Shown one piece after another: positions 49,901 through 60,700 of a DNA stretch of 64,000 nt. Each line of letters opens with the position of its first letter. The stretch's first letter is position 1. Below the pieces are notes generated by a model, which did no database searches, was not told where the DNA came from, and saw only the letters and a program-made list of their open reading frames with translations. Source of the DNA: Phallusia mammillata (lineage: Eukaryota > Chordata > Ascidiacea > Phlebobranchia > Ascidiidae); contig QLIY01000816.1 in the NCBI GenBank assembly GCA_003260075.1, positions 1-64,000 of the forward strand, given 5' to 3'. The translations under genes and the position numbers were made by a program.

Positions 49901-52900
49901 GGGGGTGCGAAATTTGGTTGGTGATTTGAAAGGGGTGCAGCAAGGAAAACAGGTTAAGAACCACTGGTCTATAATATAGCTTGTACATGTCTTGTGTGCT
50001 GTATTTCATACAACAAGAAAATTGTTAACATTGGGTAAAACGTACCAGAAATTAGAGCTCCGCAAAACCCCAGCAATGCCGCGGATGAGTGATATAGTGG
50101 CAAAGACGTGTATATAACATCGTTGGCATTCGGCTTTAATAGACATGTAACGGTCGCAGCTTGAAAACACTTACCACTGGAAATCTTAATAGCCTTGGGG
50201 AGACCTAAAAATAGACACGTCACATTTTTTCAACCTACAACCGGAACGCCATCTTTTTCTTGACACAAATATGGCATCATACAGTACGGTACGTAAAGAA
50301 CAAGAAAGTACGTATAAGCCACGATGCTACGCCTTTCCACCAAAACGCACCACTCTATCAAAAGCAGCCTTTAAAATAATGTAGATAATGTATGGCGTTG
50401 TTGTTAAAGATTTTTGCCATTACTCAAGAATTAAAAATGCGACCCACGGTTTCTCAGCGGTCCGCCAAGCGATTCCCTAAATTATTTCTACATTTTTATG
50501 ACATATCAGATAAATTTACACCATTTTGTATTTTAACTCCGCAAGAAATATTTACATTGTGGCGAAACAAATTGCCTATCCACCTTTAACATTAAAAATG
50601 ATACAAAATAAAACGTAACAATGCCCATTTTCCGTGATAATATATTTGGAAAACCATTGTTAGTAACAACTCATTATTTCTAAAATGTTCGCAGTACAAC
50701 CGATGTGAAGTGTTTCAACTTGTTAAGTTTGCAGATGCAACACTATACCTGTTGTCCCCGACGTATAAATGTAACATACAGGATCAGTAAATGCGCGCAC
50801 GCCTCTCCAATCAGATGGAATGTCGTCATTTTTTTGTTTGTCTGAAGAAAAGGAAACAACTTAAGATCTATGGCTAAACCACAGCACCGGTTTCAATACA
50901 GTAACGTCGTTGACAAAAATCAGTTTATGGTTTACTAAAGATGGGACTTTTCTGTCAGTTGAAGTTTTGGTTTACGAATCTTCGAGGCATGTCGAAATAT
51001 AATAGTGATTTTTAATTCCTACAATATTTTTGAGCCAGTTGCTCATGACGTGAGAATTTAACTTCAAGTTTTCGCATTGAAATAATAGGGCAGATAAACT
51101 ATATTTATGTTACCAATTCCATCGAATCAATCATACCATGTTGTTGCATAGACTAGTTTTGATTAAGGGGGTAAAAGACAAAATAAGCAAAGAATATCGA
51201 TTTCACTTACCTACCACGTTGGAAAACGATCTATAATCATCCGTTTGCTCCCCGTACACATATACAGTAATGTCGCGTTCCTGAAGATCTTCTTTGATTT
51301 GGTTGACAGTCTGAGAAAAAAATCTTCATGCCAATTTGTTTTACAAATTTGAAACAAACAACAACGTGTTTTACCTCCAACAGACTTGGGTCTTTTCCAA
51401 CAATTAACCACTTGATTTCTGCAACGTCGATACAGTGGAGCAGAGACTTCGTTCGCAGGTTCGTGTTAAGAAAAGCTGGTATAACTCCAAGTGCTGTACT
51501 CCCAGCCCATATAGCCAGGTATGCCGGTTCGTTCATCATAAGCAAACCAATCTAGCAGGCAAGAAGAATTGGGGGGGGGGAGTGTTAAGAAAAGCTGGTA
51601 CAACCCCAAGTGCTGTACTCCCAGCCCATATAGCCATGTACGCCGGTTCGTTCATCATAAGCAAACCAATCTAGCAGGCAAGAAGAATTAACGCAAAATA
51701 ATGACATAATATTGGCGAACGTGGCCATACTGAAACAACCCATATTGACTAATAAACTGACTAATGCCAGCTATAGCACATTATGTTAAAAATGAAGTGC
51801 CAACAATCTATTTATTTCACCTTGTCCCCAGGATACATTCCCTCGGAGCGCAATGCTCTGCAGCATTTGTTGGCCCACCACAACATCTGTTTGTACGTCC
51901 ACACGTCGTCTTGAAACAACACAAACTTCTGATCTTGGAGTTTTTTCGCCTGTATTTGAAGCCTGTGACAAATGACATATTAATTTACAACGTAGTAACT
52001 GCAGATGAGCAGCAAATGACTTACATATCGTAAAGAAGAAGGTTGGACTTCTCCCACTGTTTGCTTTTCCATATGACGCTCATGTAGGCACTCGCAAAGG
52101 AAATGTCTTCTGCCAGCCAAGGGTAGAACTTCTTAAGGGGGGGGGGAATCTGTACAAGTCTTTCTTTCGACAAAATAATCAATGCTTTTTTGAAAAAACT
52201 ACACAACAACGTATTATACAGGCTTGCTCGTCAAGTAATACAGTTTGCTTTAGTAATCACTGCTTTTGCAGTTTCCGTGCTAACATATGTAGCGATTACA
52301 CCGTTAGGAACTTAATCACTGCACGACACGGAAAAATTAATATGTCCGGCGCTCGTTGCTTTCCGGATATTTATTAGTTTGACTCACGCCTTCTTAATAT
52401 CACATAACCCAGGGATGGCCAAACTTTTTTACCAGAGGGCCAAATTTGCAACTGTCTGGGGGGGGGGGAAATGTCCGGCGCTCGTTGCTTTCCGGATATT
52501 TATTAGTTTTACTCACGCCTTCTTAATATCACATAACCTATCAGAGATCCATCTGTCAATTTCTTATACAACTCGACATAAATGCGCCACAGAGTTCGTA
52601 AACTCCACCATGCAATCTTACTTCTGTTTTACGACAAATTCTTCTGTACAGGAAGTCAGTAACATGACTAGTGGTCAACAGACCTTGTAACGACACTGTC
52701 TTTTGCTGAAATCCCAATTACACGACCAAAAAAAACAAAGCAAACTTTGATGACGCTCTAAAAATGCAGGTACAACACAAAATTGCTCTGCAAACGCTGT
52801 CTAAAAGGTGAGATGCTTTTGCAAAACGAGCAAGTTCCAGAGCATTCTTTTTTGCGTTAAACGACTCAAACTCTACTTTCATTGTGGTGATGCAACAAAG

Positions 52901-53374
52901 CGTTTGTGCTGTTATTTTGTGCCATGATACTCGGCACTAATACATATGGCCTACTGTTTGTCCTCTGTTCACTGAACGCTTCCAACATCGGTAGACGACA
53001 ATGAAACAAAATGTCGTTTCAAAAGAATAGCACAAACGCAGACTTCTGTAAATGTTTTTGCGGGGCAGAAGTATTTATGCAGAAGTATACATCATATTTA
53101 CGTTTACGAAACCGTTTGAACCCTTCTTCTATCACAACTTTGATGACACACAACATTTCGAATATGTTTTCCACTGTTTACTTTACTGTTCCGTCGACAA
53201 TTATACTTCTTTTTAAAAAGGGATCCAAAGCAAGTTTGTTCACTTTTACTGTAGCATCGTAAATCGCTCAACCGTATACCTACGTCACATCTCACGTCGT
53301 GTGATTGCACCACAATGCCAGAATCCCATGTGACGTAACAATGCCCTTGTAGTTTCTTTCTCTATGCTGTGCTT

Positions 53375-53436
<62 letters not shown>

Positions 53437-54223
53437 ATTAAGTTTAGACCACGTGTAGTTCGTTAGTTGCTGGATTGAATGTGCAAACTTTAGAACAGGG
53501 GTCTCCAACTCAACGGTTGTCTCGGGCCAATTTTCAAATTTTCTGAGGGCCGCGGGCCACATGCAGTCTTGTATGTCAAAATGTTCTAGTTCATTGTCCC
53601 TTAGTGGCTAACGGCGTTATTTTCGTTGACCTCCAAGAGCTCATGACTTTACATTGTTTACAATCTTACTTCCGTGTTCATCAATGCTTTTTTATTTCAT
53701 AAAAATCAACAAAGAAAGCAATTGTTTGCGCATAATTCCCTATCTTAGTTTTGTCTGTGATGTCACAACCCGCTCTTAGATCCTTGATATGCGTAACCAC
53801 ATGATAATATTTAGGTAAAATAAATCAATAAATTTGGACGTTTAAATTATTTTTAGCAGCTTAAGCTGTTTAATTGGTTTTAGCATTGAATTCATCGTGG
53901 NATCGTTGACCTCCAAGAGCTTATGACTTTACAGTCTTACTTCCGTGTTTATCAATGCGTTTTTATTTCATAAAAATCAACAAAGAAAGCAATTGTTTGC
54001 GCATAATTCCCTATCTTAGTTTTGTCTGTGATGTCACAACCCGCTCTTAGACCATTGATATGCGTAACCAATTAACAATATTTAGGTAAAATGAATCCTA
54101 AAGCTGTATTGATGACAGTTTAAATTACTTTTGCAGCTTAAGCTGTTTAATTGGTTTTAGCATTGAATTCATCGTGGACCGCNTAGCAAGCGGTATTCCC
54201 AGCAAATACGACAAAAAAATCAT
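46977..54223 (-). CDS. Fatty-acid transport protein / acyl-CoA synthetase, copy 2 (first exon split by the assembly)
   Basis: SLC27A/FATP family. Exon 1 is in two pieces (54223-54184 and 52136-52025). The rest: 51962-51821, 51551-51375, 51310-51211, 50841-50749, 50204-50046, 49536-49412, 48637-48440, 48229-48159, 48038-47912, 47851-47662, 47548-47428, 47160-46977. Exons 2-13 have exactly the lengths of copy 1. Motifs: [34 protein letters not shown]-type region, [27 protein letters not shown], and a C-terminus ending NGKIRV. All FATP hallmarks are intact, so it is likely active. The start piece ([13 protein letters not shown]) lies beyond a G10 run and about 12 bases appear lost; the intervening 2 kb is displaced or allelic sequence. 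A second partial exon 3 follows a G10 run at 51571-51580. Confidence 0.9.
48956..49394. mobile_element. hAT-like element shared by FATP copies 2 and 3
   Basis: Begins TAGTGATGCACCGAATCGG and ends CCGTGCATCATTA, in intron 7 close to the exon 7 donor. A G10 run at 49013-49022 joins two copies of its first 59 bp. The orthologous insertion is at 59915-60283. Confidence 0.75.
49769..49966. mobile_element. 198-bp hAT element in FATP copy 2 only
   Basis: Ends CAGGGGTTCTTAACC and GGTTAAGAACCACTG with a perfect duplication GTCTATAA (49761-49768, 49967-49974). The matching place in copy 3 (near 60555) reads AGCCTACAATATATAGCC with no insertion. Confidence 0.93.
51463..51690. repeat. Exon 3 region of FATP copy 2 duplicated across G10
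   Basis: The stretch starting GTGTTAAGAAAAGCTGGTA occurs before and after ten G (51571-51580), with changes such as TATAACTCC versus TACAACCCC. The second copy holds only the 5' part of exon 3. The splice-compatible full exon is 51375-51551. Confidence 0.8.
52404..52457. mobile_element. hAT left end truncated at a G10 run
   Basis: CAGGGATGGCCAAACTTTTTTACCAGAGGGCC begins after ATAACC, then the sequence jumps through a G run (52458-52468) to a repeat of the preceding flank. The copy at 52469 onward has the same flank with no insertion, so this looks like one allele with and one without the element. Confidence 0.7.
53377..53435. other. 59-G run, probable assembly filler
   Basis: A pure G run between sequence upstream of FATP copy 2 and a hAT-bearing flank. 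It creates a false poly-proline frame. Confidence 0.75.
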
Positions 54224-55225
54224 TGTGTATTGGACAATGATTGTTACGTAAACAAGACGATGATCCTTAAAAACCAAAACAAAAGCGAAAACACTGTCAG
54301 TTGAAGTTTACCACATACCGTTTGGAGTGCAAACACAAATCTTTGCAAGCACAAAAAAGGAAACCACTATTCCCGCGTCTAATCTGTTTAGATCTGTACA
54401 AGTCTTTCTTTCGACAAAATAATCAATGCTTTTAAAAAAAAAAACTGCACAACAACGTATTATACAGGCTTGCTCGTCAAGTAATACAGTTTGCTTTAGT
54501 AATCACTGCTTTTGCAGTTTCCGTGCTAACATATGTAGCGATTACACCGTTAGGAACTTAATCACTGCACGACACGGAAAAATTGAAATGTCCGGCGCTC
54601 GTTGCTTTCCGGATATTTATTAGTTTTACTCACGCCTTCTTAATATCACATAACCTATCAGAGATCCATCTGTCAATTTCTTATACAACTCGACATAAAT
54701 GCGCCACAGAGTTCGTAAACTCCACCATGCAATCTTACTTCTGTTTTACGACAAATTCTTCTGTACAGGAAGTCAGTAACATGACTAGTGGTCAACAGAC
54801 CTTGTAACGACACTGTCTTTTGCTGAAATCCCAATTACACGACCAAAAAAAACAAAGCAAACTTTGATGACGCTCTAAAAATGCAGGTACAACACAAAAT
54901 TGCTCTGCAAACGCTGTCTAAAAGGTGAGATGCTTTTGCAAAACGAGCAAGTTCCAGAGCATTCTTTTTTGCGTTAAACGACTCAAACTCTACTTTCATT
55001 GTGGTGATGCAACAAAGCGTTTGTGCTGTTATTTTGTGCCATGATACTCGGCACTAATACATATGGCCTACTGTTTGTCCTCTGTTCACTGAACGCTTCC
55101 AACATCGGTAGACGACAATGAAACAAAATGTCGTTTCAAAAGAATAGCACAAACGCAGACTTCTGTAAATGTTTTTGCGGGGCAGAAGTATTTATGCAGA
55201 AGTATACATCATATTTACGTTTACG
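54184..55225. repeat. Second version of the region upstream of FATP copy 2
   Basis: The segment between Ns at 54183 and 55226 holds the 5' part of exon 1 and the FATP upstream region. From about 54390 it repeats 52147-53105 almost base for base (TACAAGTCTTTCTTTCGACA, ATGTCGTTTCAAAAG). It is probably the continuous allele, misplaced. Confidence 0.8.
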
Positions 55226-55226
55226 N

Positions 55227-55722
55227 GACAACAAACACGAATATTTGATACATGCCAATATATTACAGCTTATCAGTTATCATAGAACTGATTTATTGAA
55301 AAACATGGGTTGGACTGGAGCCTATATGTGATGAGATAAATGAAAGTTCATGTATGCGTTGTTTTTACGCAGCACTAATCCCTCGCGTATCAGCAGCGGT
55401 GTTGACCCCTGCACTACATCATTTTGTAACAACAATTTTTGGTGCATTTACTCAACTTCTTACACAAACTGTAAACAAGTTCATTAATCACATAAAATAA
55501 AATAAAATTGATTTGTCATGTTCGCTACACGCTTTGTGCATAGGTTAATAACAACATCTGATATAACAAACGATACTTAAGTAAAATGTTAAACTCGGAT
55601 CGTCCCATATTTAATTCCGGTCTGCATTTCGGGAGTAAGGAGAACATATCTTTTCTCGCCCATGTCCAGGAAGTAAATCTTATCATCGACGATTTGCAGA
55701 TTAAATCCCTCCTCGCGTAACA

Positions 55723-55804
<82 letters not shown>

Positions 55805-56201
55805 TGTGTGATTACACGAAAAAACTTAGATATCAGCAAAATCATAAGAAGATTTGCCAGTAAGCATTTTAGTAGGGAGTTTTGTGTTGAAACAACCTGC
55901 TAAACGAATTCAAAAAACCTGCATTTTTTTCTTTTTGTTACGGTCAGTGTAATCAGGCAAAGGGACCAAATGATTTAGGCCTAAACTGTTCGAAGCCAAA
56001 AAAAACTTTTTTCACAAAAAATATGGTTTTCACAAGAAAAAATTTGTCATGCATGTTATGCAGCAACGGTTTACCTTACGAATAAGGGTCTTGCATAGGA
56101 AGGAAGGTTGTCACAGACGTAATCGTACAAACCCTGGCAATCAAGTTCATCAGTTTCCAATACAACTGCTGCCATTCCTGCCCGACCTTCGCTTCCTGTA
56201 A
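55227..56201 (-). pseudogene. Duplicate 3' end of a FATP gene between two Ns
   Basis: Contains exon 13 (stop at 55590-55592, interrupted by a 79-C run at 55724-55802) and exon 12 (about 56196-56077). It matches 57412-58325 of FATP copy 3 including flanking non-coding DNA. Most likely an allelic contig of copy 3 rather than a fourth gene. Confidence 0.75.
55724..55802. other. 79-C run inside a duplicated FATP exon 13
   Basis: Replaces the 5' half of the exon. The intact equivalent at 57767-57950 shows what is missing (CGTTGTTTCAAAGTTCCAG region). Confidence 0.8.
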
Positions 56202-56712
56202 NTTTTAATCATTTTAACATGTTGCCGAGTTTGTTAACTTCATAAGCAGCAGGTCCCAAAAAACTCGGCAAATGATTTTATTCAAACAAATCAAAATCAA
56301 AATACCAAATTTTATTCTCACCCCCCCCCCGGGCCGCGTGTTGGAGACCCCTGCTTTAGAAGCAATCGAAACTAACTAAATATAATTTGTTTGTTCCTAT
56401 TAGATTGTAATACTAAAAACATAAGTCTGATGAAAGGAATAATGTTGCATTTACAAGGTGAGCTTGATTTTGCATTACAGCAGTCCAAAGCTGTTGTTGA
56501 AAAGTTCAGGGACGTCCAAATATTTCCCCACTGATATTCAATTGATCTCGTACGCCCACCACAGTATTAAAATGTATGGGCATGCTAAATTGGCACATGC
56601 AAATACATATTCCAGGTTGAATAAAAATCAACATCAATTTTTCTCCCGATCAGGTAAAAATCCATTTTCACTCGGGAACAACATACAACAGGAACTACGA
56701 AGAAAGAAAACC

Positions 56713-56715
<3 letters not shown>

Positions 56716-56771
<56 letters not shown>
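56716..56771. other. 56-C run, probable assembly filler
   Basis: A pure C run in intergenic DNA that makes false poly-proline and poly-glycine frames. No gene is recognised between 56362 and 57766. Confidence 0.7.
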
Positions 56772-56772
<1 letters not shown>

Positions 56773-57247
56773 ATTAAAGAACCAACTGAGTAGGTAAGCA
56801 CTCTTGTAAATATTTCAAATATTATATTAAAAGAAAAGGGAAAATTAAGTGTATGCTTGGATCCATAAGATTGATACAACGCAATTTCGCATTAAAGTGA
56901 TATTCACATGGCAGTCACGTTTTAATCATTTTTAACATGTTGCCGAGTTTGTTAACTTCATAAGCAGAAGATCCAAAAAAAATCTGTAAATGATTTTATT
57001 CAAACAAACCAAAAACAAAATACCAAATTTTATTCTCAAAAGGTTACGGCTGGGCGATTCAACACACTTTAACTTCTTAAATGTGTGATAACACGCAGAA
57101 AATTGCAGCATTGCTATACAACCAGAGGATTAGGAACTTGTACGATTTAAAACAAAAAAAAAACTAAAACGTGAAAATACTTTTCGATAATTACAACCGG
57201 TTCAAAATGTTATGGGATTTTAACAAAAGGGCCATGAATCGCGCGAT

Positions 57248-57321
57248 GAATGCAACCACATACGATATTGGGTAGCCTATATAGCGCTATACTGGGCCAG
57301 TATCGTATGTGGTTGCATTCG
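57248..57321. repeat. Long perfect-arm hairpin
   Basis: GAATGCAACCACATACGATA (57248 onward) pairs with TATCGTATGTGGTTGCATTC (57301-57320); the arms extend to about 23 bp with one mismatch and a spacer of about 25 bp. The spacer itself contains TATAGCGCTATA. It could be a mini-transposon or a transcribed hairpin. Confidence 0.75.
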
Positions 57322-57766
57322 GGTTTGTGAAGGGGAACAGATAAATTACAACAGCGCGATGACTTTGTTTCGCGCTTATCACCGGTTAAAGTCAAACACT
57401 AATTTTGAAGAACTGACAACAAACACGAATATTTGATACATGCCAATATATTACAGCTTATCAGTTATCATAGAACTGATTTATTGAAAAACATGGGTTG
57501 GACTGGAGCCTATATGTGATGAGATAAATGAAAGTTCATGTATGCGTTGTTTTTACGCAGCACTAATCCCTCGCGTATCAGCAGCGGTGTTGAGCCTTGC
57601 ACTACATCATTTTGTAACAACAATTTTCGGTGCATTTACTCCACTTCTTACACAAACTGAAACACAAGCTTCATGAATCACGTAAAATAAAGTCGATTTG
57701 CCATGTTCGCTACACGCTTTGTGCACAGGTTGATAACAAGAACATACGATATTCAAAAGTAGAACG

Positions 57767-60700
57767 TTAAACTCGAATCGTCCCATCTTTAATTCCGGCC
57801 TGCATTTCGGGAGTAAGGAGAACATATCTTTTCTTGCTCATGTCCAGGAAGTAAATCTGATCTTCGACAATCTCTAAATCAAATCCTTCCTCGCGTAACA
57901 ACACTTTGCGTTGTTTCAAAGTTCCAGTCAATTCAAAACAATCTTGTACTCTGTGTGATTACACGAAAAAACTTAGATATCAGCAAAATCATAAGAATTG
58001 CCAGTAAGCTTTTTAGCAGGGAGTTTTATGTTGAACCAACCCTCTGAACGAAAACAAAAATAATGCATTTTTTTGTTGCGGTCAGTGTAAGTAGGCAAAG
58101 GGGCCAAATGAATTAGACCTAAACTGTTCGAAACCAAAAACACTTTTTTCACAAAAAATATGGTTTTCACCAAAAATATTATGCATGTTATGCAGCAACG
58201 GTTTACCTAACGAAACAGGGTCTTGCATAGGAAGGAAGGTTGTCACAGACGTAATAGTACAAACCCTGGCAATCAAGTTCATCATTGTCCAGTACAACTG
58301 CTGCCATTCCTGCCCGACCTTCGCTTTCTGTAAAAATTTCAGATAATGTATTAATGGTTTTTCCAAAAGCAAATCAACTTAAAACTAAACAGAAACTTTA
58401 GACATAACAAAGTTTCAATCCCCCCCCCCCAGACGTAATCGTACAAACCCTGGCAATCAAGTTCATCAGTTTCCAATGCAACTGCTGCCATTCCTGCCCG
58501 ACCTTCGCTTCCTGTAAAACGTACAAATAATGTTGTGATGGTTTTTCCAAAAACAAATCAACTTGAAACTAAACAGAAACTTTAGACATAACAAAGTTTC
58601 AAATTCAGTAAGTAAGAGTCTGACTGAGCATCTCAGACCAAATTAAATCAAGGTAATAAAACTGGTTTGGTGATTAAACAGGAATTCCGTTCACAAACCT
58701 GGAATCTCGACCCCATATACATTGGCCTCCTTGATTCCTGGACCTTGCACAACAATATCGCTCACTTCATTCGTCGAAACGTTCTCGCCTTTCCACCGGA
58801 AGGTGTCGCCAACACGGTCACAAAAATACACGTGATAGTTTTCGTCGCACATGAGTAGGTCTCCGGTGTTGAAATAACTGTCGCCTTCCTGTTAAACAAC
58901 GTATTGCGATATTGCCATTATTCTCGTCACATATGACGATTGACCTTGAAAACGTCGTGAAGGATTTTTTTCTCGGTGAGACTTTTGTTTCCTTTGTACT
59001 CAGATAAAAAGTAAGTTTTGTTAATTTTTCCCACCAAAAGACCAGGCTCATTTACATCGGCGACGATGGCACTAAATAGGTTGGAAGGAATAGTTTAATT
59101 GCAGCATAACCTTATCTAGACATTTTCGGTAATATTTAATAGATTTATAATATATTGATGTGTTTAAATGGACTTGGATTGCTTCATACCGTCCATTTTT
59201 GTCCCGCACCAGTTCATCAGCTTCGGAATTGTATTTTACCAAAACGCCATTTGTAAGTTTCTAAACAGGACGTGGTTTATCAAATTATATGTCAATTAAA
59301 TTGTTGGACAGAATGATATTATTAAAAAGTAAGACCATACCATTTCACTAAAAAAACATGTTTTAATTTCTGCTTGTTTGACAAATTTAACCCCTTAACG
59401 AACAATCAAACCTTCCAAAGTGGACTCATCGTTCCAAGGCATCCAAATTTGTTGTGGAAGTTCATGAAACCTACGTTGGCCTCAGTAGCCGTGTAAAACT
59501 CCATCACATGAATATTTTCACCGTAACGATCGAGGAATGTACGCCAAACATCAGGTCGCAAACCGTTTCCTACTATAGCTCGAACTTTGTGTTTACGATC
59601 ATCTGCAGTCTACAACAGGAAGATTTTTTTATTTAAGAAAACAAACAAACAAAGTGCGGCTTTAAATATAATGTCATGGCGCTTAATACCGACGAGCACA
59701 GAGAATTAGGAATCGAAAGCTACGTTTACGCTTTGAATGGTTTTGTTGTTTTTTGTGTACTTCGGCTCGCGAGAATATAAGAATTATGTCATAAACTGCA
59801 TGTGAGTTATAACCGTAAAATCAAAACAATACAGATAATACCGAAAACAAAGAAATAAAAATGTACACATTCAAATTAACAAGAATATCAAACAATAAGC
59901 ATTGGAGTTGCTGGTAGTGATGCACCGAATCGGTTAAATTAAGTGGGGCCTGAAACCGAATATTCGGTAGTTTTACCGAATAAATTAGATCAAATCATTT
60001 GTGACATCATGCTACGCTTTTCACATAAAAACATGGTTTCTGGCACAAAAGAACTCTTTTGTTTCGTTGTGATTCTTGCTTCGTCGGTATTATGGTTCAT
60101 TGCCAGCCTGCGAATGATTTACTTATCCTTTGTAAAGAATGCACAAAAGTTTTTATGCGTTTGAAAGATTTAGTGGTGCGTGATTAGGCGAAAATGGCAC
60201 GATTTTCACTTTAAGGTTGTGTTTGTAACATATTTAGTTTCAGCCAAATAATTGCGGCAAATCAAATATTCGATGCATCATTAGTAGCTTATTTAAAAAC
60301 CGTTGGTTGTTTGCAGACATATCGCATCGTCTCGCCGATGTACTGAATGATTGTGACGTCATACTTGCGACAATCTGGCCAAAACTGGCTGGCTGAAAAT
60401 TCTTTCCGTAAAGCAATCGCAGAACCTTCAAATAAGACATCATCTTAAACATGCAAGAAATAAAAATGGGGCAAGATATAAAAATTAAACCCTTCTGAAA
60501 GACATGTTTGAAACGGTCGTCATAACAAGGTAGAGTACCTTAAAAAACTTCAGCCTACAATATATAGCCTGTGCATGTCTTGCGCAATGCATTTCATACA
60601 ACAACAAAATTGTTAACAGTGGGTAAAACTTACCAGAGAGTAGAGTTCCGCAAAACCCCAGAAATGCCGCAGATGAGTGATATAGTGGCAAAGACGTGTA

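Larger units (their letters stand above)
53496..56353. mobile_element. hAT element whose interior is filled with misplaced contigs
   Basis: A left end CAGGGGTCTCCAACTC at 53496 and a right end GTGTTGGAGACCCCTG at 56353 are inverted repeats. Both are flanked by CTTTAGAA (53488-53495 and 56354-56361), so they are two ends of one insertion. Between them are N joins at 53901, 54183, 55226 and 56202 and pieces duplicated from neighbouring loci. Element-derived sequence probably covers about 53496-54180. Confidence 0.75.

Noticed and set aside
55227-56201. A fourth FATP gene
   Set aside because: It is bounded by Ns and matches FATP copy 3 including non-coding flank, so an allelic contig is likelier.
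53362-56879. Poly-Pro/poly-Gly frames near 53400, 55700 and 56740
   Set aside because: Products of G/C fillers. The one near 55700 is actually FATP exon 13 on the minus strand.
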